From contig NC_135718.1 in assembly GCF_964656455.1 (NCBI RefSeq), forward strand, positions 22,456,449 to 22,520,448: DNA of 64,000 bases. Reading direction: 5' to 3'. A program made the translations under genes and the position numbers. Origin of the DNA: Halichoerus grypus. Its lineage: Eukaryota; Chordata; Mammalia; Carnivora; Phocidae. Each line of letters begins with the position of its first letter. The first letter of the stretch is position 1. Positions 37,804-49,530 of the stretch are shown here, one piece after another. A model generated the notes under the pieces. The model was not told the origin of the DNA and made no database searches. It worked only from the letters and a program-made list of their open reading frames with translations.

Positions 37804-38142
37804 ACCAGTGCCACAAAATAAAAGCAGCGATAATTCTTTATGATCTATGACTGCAGATCTAGAGGTACTCCCAGACTACCAGGAAAAGGGGTGAGCCTAA
37901 CCGCCAATAAAAGTTGTTGGAAACATTGTGGTTTGACTTTAAAGTTTTAGTTTGTTGTTACAATTGTTTTACTCCAGATGGGGGCAAAAAATTTTAGGCA
38001 GTGTAAGGGGAGTTGGTTAGCCACAGCAGACTCTAGAGAAGCAAGGGACTCTGTTTTGTCCCCATGTCTTTTTGTGAATCGATAAGAGCGGAAACATCAC
38101 TTGAAACAATAGCTCCTGCCTTTAGAAATAACAAAAGATCTT

Positions 38143-41100
38143 TTTTTTAATCCTTTTTTTTTATTATGTTATGTTAATCACCATACATTACATCATTAGT
38201 TTTGATGTAGTGTTCTGATTCATTGTTTCCGTATAACACCCAGTGCTCCATGCAGAACATGCCCTCTTTAATACCCATCACGAGGCCAACCCATCCCCCC
38301 ACCCCCCTCCCTTCTAGAACCCTCAGTTTGTTTTTCAGAGTACATCGTCTCTCATGGTTCATCTCCCCCTCCAATTCCCCCCCTTCATTCTTCCCCTCCT
38401 GCTATCTTCTTCTTTTTTTTTTTCTTTCTTAACATATATTGCATTATTCAGAGGTACAGATCTGTGATTCAACAGTCTTGCACAATTCACAGTGCTCACC
38501 ATAGCACATACCCTCCCCAGTGTCTATCACCCAGTCACCCCATCCCTCCCACCCCCCACCACTCCAGCAACCTTCTGTTTGTTTCCTGAGATTAAGAATT
38601 CCTCATATCAGTGAGGTCATATGATACATGTCTTTCTCTGATTGACTTATTTCGCTCAGCATAACACTCTCCAGTTCCATCCACGTCATTGGAAATGGCA
38701 AGATCTCATTCCTTTTGATGGCTGCATAATATTCCATTGTGTATATATACCACATCTTCTTTATCCATTCATCTGTCGATGGACATCTTGGCTCTTTCCA
38801 CAGTTTGGCTATTGTGGACATTGCTGCTATAAACATCGGGGTACATGTACCCCTTCGGATCCCTACATTTGAATCTTTGGGATAAATATCCAGTAGAGCA
38901 ATTGCTGGATCATATGGTAGCTCTATTTTCAACTTTTTGAGGAACCTCCATACTGTTTTCCAGAGTGGTTGCACCAGCTTGCATTCCCACCAACAGTGTA
39001 GGAGGGTTCCCCTTTCTCCGCATCCCCGCCAACATCTGTCGTTTCCTGACTTGTTAATTTTAGCCACTCTGACTGGTGTGAGGTGATATCTCATTGAGGT
39101 CTTGATTTGGATTTCCTTGATGCCTAGTGATGTTGAGCACTTTTTCATGTGTCTGTTGGCCATTTGGATGTCTTCTTCAGAAAAATGTCTGTTCATGTCT
39201 TCTGCCCATTTCTTGATTGGATCATTTGTTCTTTGGGTGTTGAGTTTATTATAGATTTGGATACTAGCCCTTTATGTGATATGTCATTTGCAAATATCTT
39301 CTCCCATTCTGTCGGTTGTCTTTTGGTTTTGTTGACTGTTTCTTTTGCTGTGCAAAAGCTTTTTATCTTGATGAAGTCCCAATAGTTCATTTTTGCCCTT
39401 GCTTCCCTTGCCTTTGACGATGTTTCTAGGAAGAAGTTGCTGCAACTGAGGTCAAAGAGGTTGCTGCCTGTGTTCTCCTTTAGGATTTTAATGGACTCCC
39501 ATCTCACATTGAGGTCTTTCAACCATTTGGAGTCTATTTTTGTGTGTAGTGTAAGGAAATGGTCCAGTTTCATTCTTCTATATGTGGCTGCCCAATTTTC
39601 CCAACACGATTTGTTGAAGAGACTGTCTTTTTTCCATTGGACATTCTTTCCTGCTTTGTCAAAGATTAGTTGACCATAGAGTTGAGGGTCCATTTCTGAG
39701 CTCTCTATTCTGTTCCATTGATCTATGTGTCTGTTTTTATGCCAGTACCATACTGTCTTGATGATGACAGCTTTGTAATAGAGCTGGAAGTCCGGAATTG
39801 TGATGCTGCCAGCTTTGCTTTTCTTTTTCAACATTCCTCTGGCTATTCGGGGTCTTTTCTGGTTCCATACATCTTTTAGGATTATTTGTTCCATTTCTTT
39901 GAAAAAAGGTGGATGGTATTTTGATAGGGATTGCATTGAATGTGTATAGTGCTCTAGGTAGCATTGACATCTTCACAATATTTGTTCTTCCAATCCATAA
40001 GCATGGAACGTTTTCCATTTCTTTGTGTCTTCCTCAATTTCTTTCATGAGTATTTTATAGTTTTCTGAGTACAGATTCTTTGCCTCTTTGGTTAGATTTA
40101 TTCCTAGGTATCTTATGGTTTGGGGTGCAATTGTAAATGGGATCGACTCCTTAATTTCTCTCTCTTCTGTCTTGTTGTTCATGTATAGGAATGCCACTGA
40201 TTTCTGTGCATTGATTTTATATCCTGCCACTTTACTGAAATCCTGTATGAGTTCTAGCAGTTTTGGGGTGGAGTCTTTTGGGTTTTCCACATAAAGTATC
40301 ATATCATCTGCAAAGAGTGAGAGTTTGACTTCTTCTTTGCCGATTTGGATGCCTTTTATTTCTTTTTGTTGTCTGATTGCTGTGGCTAGGACTTCTAATA
40401 CTATATTGAATAGCAGTGGTGATAGTGGACATCCCTGCCGCGTTCCTGACCTTAGGGAGAAAGCTCTCAGTTTTTCCCCATTGAGAATGATATTCACTGT
40501 AGGTTTTTCATAGATGGCTTTTATGATATTGAGGTATGTACCCTCTATGCCTATACTCTGAAGAGTTTTGATCAAGAAAGGATGCTGTACTTTGTCAAAT
40601 GCTTTTTCTGCATCTATTGAGAGGATCATATGGTTCTTGTTCTTTCTTTTATTAATGTATTGTATCACATTGATTGATTTGCGGTTGTTGAACTAACCTT
40701 CCAGCCCAGGGATAAATCCCACTTGGTCGTGGTGAATAATCCTTTTAATGTACTGTTGGATCCTACTGGCTAGTATTTTGGTGAGAATTTTTGCCTCCAT
40801 GTTCATCAAGGATATTGGTCTGTAATTCTCCTTTTTGATGGGGTCTTTGTCTGGTTTGGGGATCAAGGTAATGGGGGCCTCATAAAACGAGTTTAGAAGT
40901 TTTCCTTCCATTTCTATTTTTTGGAACAGTTTCAGAAGGATAGGTATTAATTCTTCTTGAAATGTTTGGTAGAATTCCCCTGGGAAGCCATCTGGCCCTG
41001 GGCTTTTGTTTTTTGGGAGATATTTGATGACTGCTTCAATTTCCTTGGTGGTTATAGGTCTGTTCAGGTTTTCTATTTCTTCCTGGTTCAGTTTTGGTAG

Positions 41101-41308
41101 TTGATACATGTCTAGGAATGCATCCATTTCTTCCAGATTATCTAATTTGCTGGCATATAGTTGCTCATAATATGTTCTTATAATTGTTTGTATTTCTTTG
41201 GTGTTGGTTGTGATTTCTCCACTTTCATTCATGATTTTGTTGATTTGGGTCATTTCTCTTTTCTTTTTGATAAGTCTGGCCAGGGGTTTATCAATCTTGT
41301 TAATTCTG
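38143..41308 (-). mobile_element. 5'-truncated LINE-1, antisense to the gene, 3.17 kb
   Basis: The poly(A) end lies at the left as T-runs (38143-38161), followed by the reversed 3' UTR (to about 38602) and ORF2 up to 41308. The insertion is bounded by an exact 21-bp duplication beginning TTAGAAATAACAAAAGAT, at 38122-38142 and 41309-41329. The 5' UTR, ORF1 and the endonuclease part of ORF2 are missing, as in common 5' truncation during insertion. The length and good preservation show it is younger than the L1M pieces in this window. It is not able to move by itself. Confidence 0.97.
38603..41308 (-). pseudogene. Broken L1 ORF2 (reverse transcriptase and C-terminal part)
   Basis: Read on the minus strand, the frame enters at 41308 just before the RT region, with [10 protein letters not shown] and NYRPISLMN motifs. 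A TAG replaces a Trp codon at 40693-40695 after VGFIPGLEG. The same frame continues to 39973 and includes the RT catalytic box FADD at 40303-40314 and [11 protein letters not shown]. Frameshifts occur near 40018, in the A-run at 39902-39907, and near 39195. The last segment (38603-39196) carries the conserved C-terminal stretch [17 protein letters not shown]. The protein is therefore split into at least four pieces by one nonsense change and three frameshifts and cannot yield active RT. In the host gene it is only intron filler. Several shorter + strand frames in this interval are shadows of it. Confidence 0.95.
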
Positions 41309-42883
41309 TTAGAAATAACAAAAGATCTTAAGAGACAACTGCCCTTATTGATTTGGGGCCATGAGCACATGGAAAGATGCAACTGGATGCAGGGTACTTA
41401 TTGCATCTCGCACTGACACTCACCATGAGCCAAGCAGATAGGTCTGCATGCTAGTTTTTACCATTGTGTTTCTGCAATGCCAGCCTTCTGGGAATCACAG
41501 GTGCTAGTCATTTCAAGGAAGAAACTCAGGGTAGCCGGCACCGTGGGAGGTGAACAGCATGGAACTACCCACTAATAATTTACAAAAACCAGTTAGCCAC
41601 TGAGATTTCTAGCTGGAAGGCTTTTAAGGAGCTTGTTTTCTTTCTTAATCTCCTGACTGTGGCCTCGTCAGAAGAGGTCGCCTGTGGATCCAGTCGGGGC
41701 TTCAGTGTCGGAAATGGAGAGCCACCCTCCCTGGACCAGCAACTGAAGTGACGGTCAGATTATCACCGACTGCCCGCATTCAGATTCCAAGGATGTGGAG
41801 TGTCCCAGTGCGTGTACCCTGGCTCTTTGGGGAAAATTATCAAACCCTTATTAGGACTTTTCGGCTGTTGGAGAGAAGAAAGCAGGGTTTAGTGTTTTGA
41901 GCATAGACTCTGAATTTCAGGCCATGTATCAATCAGAGAAAAGTTACTGACAGTGATAATTGGGCCTTTAGGAGACTTCTTAAGATGAAGAGAGACTAAG
42001 CTAGCTATGCCTCAGACTCTTTGAGCTCAGAAAATGAGTTCAAATAAGAAGAGTTCTGGGAATGCCCTTAGGACAATGATTAATTTACTTATTTCAAAGA
42101 GCTCACAGACCATTATATACTCCCTCCCTCTGTTCATTTCCTTCCTTCTTTCATTCAACATTTGACTATCTATTATAGCTCAGGTAACAGAATAATTATT
42201 TTCTACTTAATAAGGCTTACTAAAAGATTATGCTAAATAATAGGTGCCTCCAAGCATTTTAAATAGACTTTTATTTTGCTTTTATTTTATTTTACTTATA
42301 CATACGGTTTCAAGCACCTACCGTGAAGTGTGGTGCATTTGCATTTTCCTCTCACACTGGTTCAGCGATACAGAGAGTGGTCCCTCTGTGCCGTACTGGG
42401 CCCTGCATCGGGTGGGGTCACATGATATGTTCATAGTGCGTAGGATAGGAGGACCTAGTTCTGCTAATTTCAAATGAAAAAATTAATTAGATCAGTTTGC
42501 TATGGAAATCACTTTTCAAGCAACCCAGCTAAAGTAGCCTGCCTGGAATTTGCCTGGTGTGTCTTGAAAGTCTAACATATTGTTAGTGAGATTGTCACAG
42601 GAGGACATCCAGGCCATGTGTAGGACTTATTTGCAGGTCGGAGCTAATAACACGCAATATCCTTGTCAGAGTTAAGCCTGGCCTTCATCAAATAAAGATT
42701 TCATTATAGCTTTTATTTGAAGTGGAAATTTTACTGTCAGGCTATATAAATAAATACGGCAGATAGATTCCAAGGATTGTGGTGTTTAAATCCTGTGAAC
42801 ATCAGTAGTCCCTGGGCTCCACTGAGTTTCTCTGAGGCACATGTGAAGTCATTAATGTTGGTCTTCCTTTTCCTGTTTCTCCA

Positions 42884-42902
42884 TTTTTTTTTTTTTTTTT
42901 AG
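42884..42902 (+). promoter_or_regulatory. SORCS1: Pure T17 polypyrimidine tract and AG of a splice acceptor
   Basis: Seventeen T directly followed by AG form the acceptor of the 65-bp exon, with no C between tract and AG. Upstream CTTCCTTTTCCTGTTTCTCC extends the pyrimidine tract. Length of such runs can vary between individuals and can affect exon inclusion. Confidence 0.9.
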
Positions 42903-42967
42903 GTCTGTGATGGGGTCAAATAAGGAACCAGATCTTGTGCATCTCGAGGCCAGAACTGTAGATGGTC
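42903..42967 (+). CDS. SORCS1: SORCS1 exon, VPS10P domain (65 bp, 1 base + 21 codons + 1 base)
   Basis: The first G completes Trp from the previous exon. Then follow SVMGSNKEPDLV and HLEARTVDG, and the final C begins a His codon finished by the next exon. The donor is GTAAGT at 42968-42973, with C rather than G at the last exon base, which is a slightly weak -1 position balanced by a perfect intron side. This stretch is the strand after the NRFYW motif in a VPS10P propeller blade. At 65 bp it is not a multiple of three, so skipping it alone shifts the frame. Two of the three frames hit stops, and only the frame required by both neighbours is open. Frame continuity and protein recall make the call firm. 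Confidence 0.95.
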
Positions 42968-43389
42968 GTAAGTAATTCGTCTTCTCCATGATGTTCATAG
43001 TAATACTAGTTTTCCCAATCTGCCATGAGCCGAGTCTGTGTCTAGGGAAACGTAGCAGCAGTAGTTCAAGTCCTTAGTAATCCAGAGTTGTCTTAACAAT
43101 TTCCAACATCTCTCATCCAGCCAAGGTGTTTTCCTTTCCAGGTAATGAGGAAATGCCCCTGTTTCTTATTTCTGAAGTGTTTTTGTAGTTATTGTTATGA
43201 TTATGTTTTTGCTGCTGTTTTGTTTTGATTTGTTTTTCCAGTTTCCTTATTTTAACAGATATAGTTTCAAAAAAAACCATAGAATAATATCAGAACCAGA
43301 GAAGGAATCCATTTCTTAGGAGAGTCTTTCTTGAACTCCCATTCTAAACAAATTTCATATTTTATTTGCTTTCATTCTGTGGTTATACT

Positions 43390-43500
43390 GGATGTTATCT
43401 TTGGGGGAAGCCAAGAGAAGGGTACAGGGCAACTCTCTATACTAGTTTTTGCAACTTTTATGTGAGCCTAAAATTATTTCAAAATAAAAAGCTAAAAAAG
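43390..43500 (+). mobile_element. Old L1 3' terminal piece, sense
   Basis: TGGATGTTATCTTTGGGGG, GGGCAACTCTCTATACTAG, TTGCAACTTTTATGTGAGCC and ATTATTTCAAAATAAAAAGC follow the order seen at the 3' end of many older L1 copies, ending in an A-rich tail. Confidence 0.7.
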
Positions 43501-43599
43501 TAGAAATGGATGTTTACGTCTGAACCATCCATAGTGATTAATTACAATGAATTGGCCTCTGGGTTCTAGGATAGGAGGGGCCGTGTGCATCTTCAGTCA

Positions 43600-43680
43600 A
43601 TATCACGTCTCCAGCACATGCCACATTGTCCACATGTAGATGGAGCTTAGTAAATATTAGTTGAGTGAGTGAATACATAG
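43600..43680 (+). repeat. L2/MIR-type 3' tail, sense
   Basis: GCTTAGTAAATATTAGTTGAG and TGAGTGAATACAT form the usual end of these elements. Confidence 0.5.
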
Positions 43681-44424
43681 TTGACCAATTGTCAGGGTGA
43701 CCAAGTCACTTACTAAGTTGGAAAATTTTAGGGCATTGCACCTCAAATCTGAACATAATATGGCCCAACGAGGGATCTTGTTAAAATGTGGATTCTGATT
43801 CAACAGGGGCTCAAGAGTCTGCATTCCTAATAAGTTCCCAGATGAAGCCCGTGCTGCTGGTCAGCAGAACACATTTAAAGTAACAAAGTCCCACAATGAA
43901 AAACTAATGAAAGAGCTTTAGGGTCTGTCTCCCATGACTGCACCTCTTGTTTAGGAAGCTCCGGATGGAATTGGTAACATCCCAGATTGCTTTCATTTTC
44001 AAGCTTTTGGGGATAATACTACTTCTGGCTTGTGGCATCTAACGCACATAACCCCATATCCTGAAAACAATAAGGCCGTCACTTTCCCTGATGTGCATGT
44101 TTTCTTTCACCCAACATTATTCCTATGCTCCCTGCAGCCATGAAGGTTGATAATGCCAAACTGTCATCTCGGGCTCAGCTTTCACATGGCATGAAATAGA
44201 TCAGTTCTAATTTTATTTATTTTATTTTACCTTTTTGCAAAGGCAGCATCTTCAGAAACTACCCAAGAGTGAAAATTCAATAAAGGGGTTTAATTTGAAA
44301 AGTCATCCCTGTCAAAACAAAACAGAAAAAAAAAAATTACCTACCAATTGAAATAAAGGATCTAGGCATAATGCCTGACCTGACTGGGTATTAAAAAAAG
44401 AGATTTTTTCTGTATCATATCCAG

Positions 44425-44428
44425 TCCC

Positions 44429-44459
<31 letters not shown>

Positions 44460-44570
44460 TTCTTCCTTCCTCTCCCTCTTCCTTTTTCTCAAGGTACTTG
44501 GTAACCAGGACTCCAGGGCAAAGAAACAGAGAGGAAGAGGAGAGAAGGAAAGAGCACAGAGAGATCAGAG
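44425..44570. repeat. Pyrimidine tract facing a purine tract
   Basis: 44427-44490 is CT-rich ((TC)n, then TTCCTTCCTCTCCCTCTTCC). 44521-44570 is GA-rich (GAGGAAGAGGAGAGAAGGAA). 44464-44483 and 44532-44550 are close to reverse complements, so an imperfect hairpin of about 19 bp with a 50-base loop could form. Confidence 0.7.
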
Positions 44571-45030
44571 TAGTAAGGTATTAGCATGTGTAGTGAAGAC
44601 TGTATTTATTAAACCCAGGTTCCAGGCTGGTCAGTTGCTCCAGGAATTCTAATGTCTGTATGTCACTTCTCTATTTTCTGATTGAGATCCTTCTTGTATT
44701 TCTATCCCTTCAGTAGTATTCAGGACAAAATTTGTCTGTGGAACCCATTGTTTATACATCTTGTAGAGTATATGCCAAAATAATACGATATTTTGACTTT
44801 GGATAAGTGATTGCTTTCTGATTTTAATGGATTCAGGAATTCTGTTATATTGACACAGGAACAAGCCCTCAATAGCTTATTTGACTCATCCCCATAGGGT
44901 GGCTTACAAAGTTATTCAAAGTTCAGTTTTAGTCTCATTTCACATTTCCCTAGATTACACTTTATAATTGATTTCTACTTCACCTGACGTCTCCAGAGCT
45001 CCATAGCTGAGGGCAGATAAGCTCTGGAAA

Positions 45031-45056
45031 GAGCTTTTTTTTTTTTTTTTTTTTTC
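45031..45056. repeat. T-run
   Basis: Homopolymer T run of about two dozen. No flanking duplication seen. Confidence 0.8.
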
Positions 45057-46508
45057 CCTTGCTCTGCGACAGTCTATGACTACCATAGACATTTCTGCCA
45101 CTGTGCTCTGGGATCTGGATGTCTTGTAGTTTACACTGTGACAAGGATGTTATTCTTCCTTGCATTACCTCTCTGCCTTGGGAGGCAGGCGGGGGAGAGC
45201 AACCTCAATTACCATCAATCACAGGAATTATTATTGGAAAATTTTGAACATGTTTATTGGATGTGGCATTTGTTATTGGCCCCTGCATTTAACTGAGGAC
45301 AAACTGGCAGGTCCTCATCCCAGAGACAAAGATTTTACTGTTTGACTATCGTGTGTGTGTATGAATGTGCATGCACTCAGGCATCCTATGCACCCAGTAC
45401 ATTAAAACTGCTGCCCAGTGCATTAAAACCATAAAAAGGAAACCTATTCTATTGATTCACCTAATATAGGTGCATTTCTGTATATGTATGTAATGTATGT
45501 AGTTAGAAAATGTTGACTAAACTGCTGGATTGAAAGCTTTGTGTAAAGCCATATCTCATTTTATTTTGATTCTTTGTACAAACAAAGCTCAGAGACTGAC
45601 CCATTTGTTGACTTAATACATAACCTTATCTGTGTAAGCATGTCTTCTTAAAGAAGGGCTTTAACCATAGGGTCTACAGAGTCCTGAGGGCTAATGGATA
45701 AGTTTAAGAACCTCACTAACTCCCTGAAATTGTGTACTGCATGTTACATTTATGTGATTTTGGAGGAAAAGAATGTAACTGTGATCAGAATTCTTCACAT
45801 GGCAATTACATGGGAATGCAGAGTTCTCTATGCACATGTATAAATATCATCTTGCAAGAAAACCTGCAGTACCAGGTTTGACCTTTATCGCTCCTCCCTC
45901 TGACTTCTGAAATGAAAGGCCTGGTCAGTGACACGACTATTTCCGTACTGGTGGTGATCCGTGCTAACACGGACAGGGAACAGGGGACAATTACTGGGCT
46001 CATTGTCTATTTGCATGAGTAAGTAACCTTGTAACAACTTGCACAAGGACTAATCTCTTTCACTGGGGAGAAACAACCTTGGCCCTTTAATCAACTGTGA
46101 AAATGATTGTCCAAAAACTCTTGCTGAAATGAACCACAGACTAGCATTTTACAAGCTGAAATAAAAATCAGAGGAGAGTCACAACTTTATATAACCACCT
46201 TCCCACAAATTCTGGTCTTGGGTGAGAACTGGACATCCCATTCTACTTCCCATTTTCCAGTGCTCCAATTGACTTGCATATTGAGCGGCTTGCCTAGCAA
46301 CGTCTGAATAGGGGGAGCATGGGTACAATGCTGAGGGGCTGGGATGGAGACCTCAGTTCTCATCAGGCCTCAGTAGGTGACCTATGGGGTGCTTTCAGTT
46401 CTTCCTATAGAAATAGATTACTTTTATAACAACAAGAGTAGCAACAATGACAATAAAAAGGATAAGCTGTACTCAGGTGCATCAAGTGAAAAGTAAAATC
46501 CACTTCTT

Positions 46509-46738
46509 TTTTTTTTTTTATTTTTTTATTTTTTTAAAGATTTTTTTTTTTTTTAATTTATTAGACAGAGAGAGAGAGAGAGAGAGAGCATGAGCAGGGG
46601 GAGTGGCAGGCAGAGGCAGAGAGAGAAGCAGGATCTCTGCAGAGCAGGGGAACCTGATGTGGGACTCGATCCCAGGATCCTGGGATCATGACCTGAGCCA
46701 AAGGCAGTCGCTTAACCAACTGAGCCACCCAGGCGCCC
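46509..46738 (-). mobile_element. SINEC tRNA-derived SINE, antisense, long T-rich end
   Basis: Long T-rich left edge, (GA)n tract, reversed body, head ending GAGCCACCCAGGCGCCC. Exact 15-bp duplication TAAAATCCACTTCTT at 46494-46508 and 46739-46753. Confidence 0.95.
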
Positions 46739-46785
46739 TAAAATCCACTTCTTGACCTTCATTCCCATTTTCCAGAGGTACTATG

Positions 46786-46832
46786 GTTTTTTTTTTGTTT
46801 TGTTTTTGTTTTTGTTTTTGTTTTTGTTTTTA
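46786..46832. repeat. (TTTTTG)n low-complexity repeat
   Basis: Six or so units of T4-5 and G, ending in TATTTCTTC. It explains the Phe/Cys repeat in the overlapping open frame, which I reject. Confidence 0.85.
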
Positions 46833-48029
46833 TTTCTTCTGCATGTTTACAGAAATTGTTTGGGCTTACACAGGTGAATATGTATGTGAGTACACATACA
46901 TACACATTCACAAATGTTCGTGTTGTAAAACCATTATGCCAAATTCACTGTTGGGGAACACAATAGCAAGTTACAGTTTTTCCATATCAGTACATGTAAA
47001 TGTAGCCACTTTGTGACCGATGACTACAAAAAAAAAAAAAAAGAAAGAAAAAACCCACAAACAAACACACTTTGTGCAGTCAACTGTGCTCTTGTTAGCC
47101 CTTCTCTCATTAATAGACCTGTAGAGGTTTGGCTCTTTCATGTAGTGCTAATACATCACACACAGACACCCACACATTACTGATTTGGTTAGTAAGCATT
47201 TGGACTTGTGCAGGCAGTAAGCACTGCTGGGAAGAGAAATTATTGAAGGCAAATTCCGGGTCTGAGAGTGTGTACATTGATATACAATGATACACATTGT
47301 ATACTTGTTACATTGTCCTCTGAGATGGTTGTATCATTGCACACTGTCAGTATGATGATGCTAGGATGCTTGTGTTTGTAAGCCTTCAGTAGCCCGAGAC
47401 ATTATCAAAGATTTTTTAAACATAACCCATCTGATGAGCAAAGAGCTATATCCTTATTGTTTTCATTTTCATTTATTTAATCGTGAATGAGGTATTTTTA
47501 TTTATTTTTCTTGGCTATTTGTATTTCCTCATCAGTGCACCTTTAAAAGATAGCAAATCTTTTTAATGTTCCGGAGAAGACGAACACTTTGGCATTTCTA
47601 TACAAAAAAAAAAAAAAAAAAAAGTCAAACTGGCCACTCCCACTCCAGTGAAGGTCCCAGCGCTGGCCCACCAACTGGCATTATTTGACCCCACATTTCA
47701 TAACCTTCATTTACCTTCTTTTCAGTCAGTTTAGGAATAGTTCCTGGGGTGGGACCTGGGAAGAGGCTAGAAGTTTCCAGTTCGGGGCAGCTGCAGGCTC
47801 CGATGGCCCCCTCCTAGTCCCCACGTGCTGAAAAAGCACCTCTCCCCTCTTGCCTGTTCCCACAGCAGGCATCAGGGATGAGGGTGCGCAGGGGCACCTT
47901 GCACTTGGCTTTTTCTCCTGGCTGCCTCCTTCTGACCCCATTGTTCATATTGCAAAAGCCGCTTGATTTCAACCCCTAGTGATTTCAACTTGGCCTTTCT
48001 GATTTAGTAGCCTTAAAGACAGCCCTGAA

Positions 48030-48226
48030 GGGCGCCTGGGTGGCTCAGTTGGTTAAGCAACTGCCTTCGGCTCAGGTCATGATCCTGGAGTCCCAGGATC
48101 GAGTCCCACATCAGGCTCCCCGCTCAGCGGGGAGTCTGCTTCTCCCTCTGATCCTCTCCCTCTCATGCTCTCTGTCTCCCATTCTCTCTCTCAGATAAAT
48201 AAATAAAATCTTTAAAAAAAAAAAAA
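48030..48226 (+). mobile_element. SINEC tRNA-derived SINE, sense
   Basis: GGCGCCTGGGTGGCTCAG head, GATCCTGGAGTCCCAGGATC body, CT tract, AAATAAATAAAATC and an A-run. Exact 15-bp duplication AAAGACAGCCCTGAA at 48015-48029 and 48227-48241. Confidence 0.95.
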
Positions 48227-48614
48227 AAAGACAGCCCTGAAAACCAACCGGAAAAGCATGCAACACGGTAACACAGGCCTCCCCACACAGCCGTGAAAAC
48301 CTGACAGGAACATGCAGGAGCGGGCCCCGCTGGGCAGCTTTCAGAGTGGGCTCTTTGTACGCTTCTGTGCTACTTCCCTTGCATGTTGTGTGCCCAGCAG
48401 GCCGGGAGGAGGTCTGTGCCCTTACTTCTCATGCTCAGGAAGCGAGGACGGAGTGTGCAGAAGCCCGTTTTCCCCCGGCCCTCAATCAGTGACAGAGGTC
48501 TGCATCTCTCCTGGGTTTTCAGGATCCCCCAGGACATAGCAGCACTAGTCCATATAACATGGATGGCAATTTCCAAGTGTCTGGAAAATTCCTAATGCTT
48601 CTTACTCCTGCTTC

Positions 48615-48615
<1 letters not shown>

Positions 48616-48645
<30 letters not shown>
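48616..48645. repeat. A30 homopolymer
   Basis: Thirty A in a row, the longest pure homopolymer seen here. An 8-bp match TCCTAATG lies at 48590-48597 and 48649-48656, but three bases separate it from the A-run on the right, so a target-site duplication is not convincing. Confidence 0.85.
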
Positions 48646-48647
<2 letters not shown>

Positions 48648-48719
48648 GTCCTAATGGTCTTGGCACTTACACATTCCCTTCCTGGGTCCTGTATGTTCCC
48701 GAGCAGCAGTGATGCTAGT

Positions 48720-48900
48720 ACTATGCATTATATTCCTCTCATTCGCCTGGTGCTATGCAGTACTAGGTACTTTTCAGCTGCATTACTTACACCGATTCTT
48801 ATAAGTAGGCTCTGTTATTATTTTTCTCATTTTAACTTTGAGGAAAACAAGGCTTTTAGTGATTAAATGTTTCGGCCATTGCCTCAGGGCTAGAATTTGA
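48720..48900 (-). repeat. MIR-like repeat, antisense
   Basis: CGCCTGGTGCTATGCAGTAC, GCATTACTTACACCGATTC, TAAGTAGGCTCTGTTATTA and CTCATTTTAACTTTGAGG follow reversed MIR order, diverged. Confidence 0.6.
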
Positions 48901-49166
48901 AGCTCTATCATTCATTCATGCAGCAGATACTGTTGGACCTGTATGCTGTGCTGCATGCTGTCGTAGACACGGATGGGAGATAGGAGGGAACGTTGCAAAG
49001 GCCCTGCTCTCATAGTTTCCCTTATAGTTAGGGGAGACATTCTAAACGTGTGTATAATGCCAAGTGGTGCTAAGTTCCAGGAAGTAAAACAAAGCAGAGC
49101 AAGGGGAATAGTGATTGAGGGGGAGGGGAGGTCAAGGAAGGAATCTCTGATAAGGTGGCATTTGAT

Positions 49167-49202
<36 letters not shown>

Positions 49203-49530
49203 TATTTATTTCCTTGACAGAGAGAGACACAGCGAGAGAGGGAACACAAGCAGGGGGAGTGGGAGAGGGAGAGGCAGGCTTCCCGCCGAGCAGGGAGCCC
49301 GATGTGAGGCTCGATCCCAGGACCCTGAGATCATGACCCGAGCCGAAGGCAGACGCTTAACGACTGAGCCACCCAGGCGCCCCGACATTTGATGTTTGAG
49401 CCAAGTCTTTATGGAAGTAAGGGAGACAGCCTGGTGGAATGGCATTCCAGACAGATGGAACAGCTCATGCAAATGATATGGAGTATGGCCATGCTTGGCA
49501 GGGGCTGGGGGATAGCGGGAAGGCCAGCGA
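48900..49530 (+). repeat. Ancient interspersed repeat of unnamed family, split by a SINE
   Basis: Wording such as ATTCATTCATGCAGCAGATAC, GAATAGTGATTGAGG, AAGGTGGCATTTGATG and, after the SINE, GGAATGGCATTCCAGACAG is met in many mammalian repeat copies. Related sequence lies at 56000-56420. I do not assign the family. The SINE at 49171-49385 interrupts it. Confidence 0.5.
49171..49385 (-). mobile_element. SINEC tRNA-derived SINE, antisense
   Basis: T26-like run, AGATTTTATTTATTTCCTTG, GACAGAGAGAGACACAGCGA, head ending CACCCAGGCGCCCC. Duplication CATTTGATGTTT at 49159-49170 and 49386-49397. Same subtype as the copies at 37230 and 37629. Confidence 0.95.

Larger units (their letters stand above)
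12937..42902 (+). other. SORCS1: SORCS1 intron, 29,966 bp, phase 2
   Basis: Runs from GTAAGT at 12937 to the T17-AG acceptor at 42902. It carries nine SINEs, two MaLR LTR pieces, at least five L1-derived pieces and several MIRs, listed separately. In the gaps between listed repeats, notably 13820-15400, 19000-20300, 23300-25500, 33050-35200 and 41330-42880, I see no exon, RNA gene or named element. The short open frames there are uncorroborated. Confidence 0.9.

Noticed and set aside
38603..41382. Four long minus-strand frames as a host gene
   Set aside because: They are pieces of one L1 ORF2, with RT motifs, flanking target-site duplications and poly(A).
48590..48656. A30 run as a second poly(A)-only insertion
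   Set aside because: The 8-bp match TCCTAATG does not abut the A-run on the right, so the target-site duplication is unconvincing.
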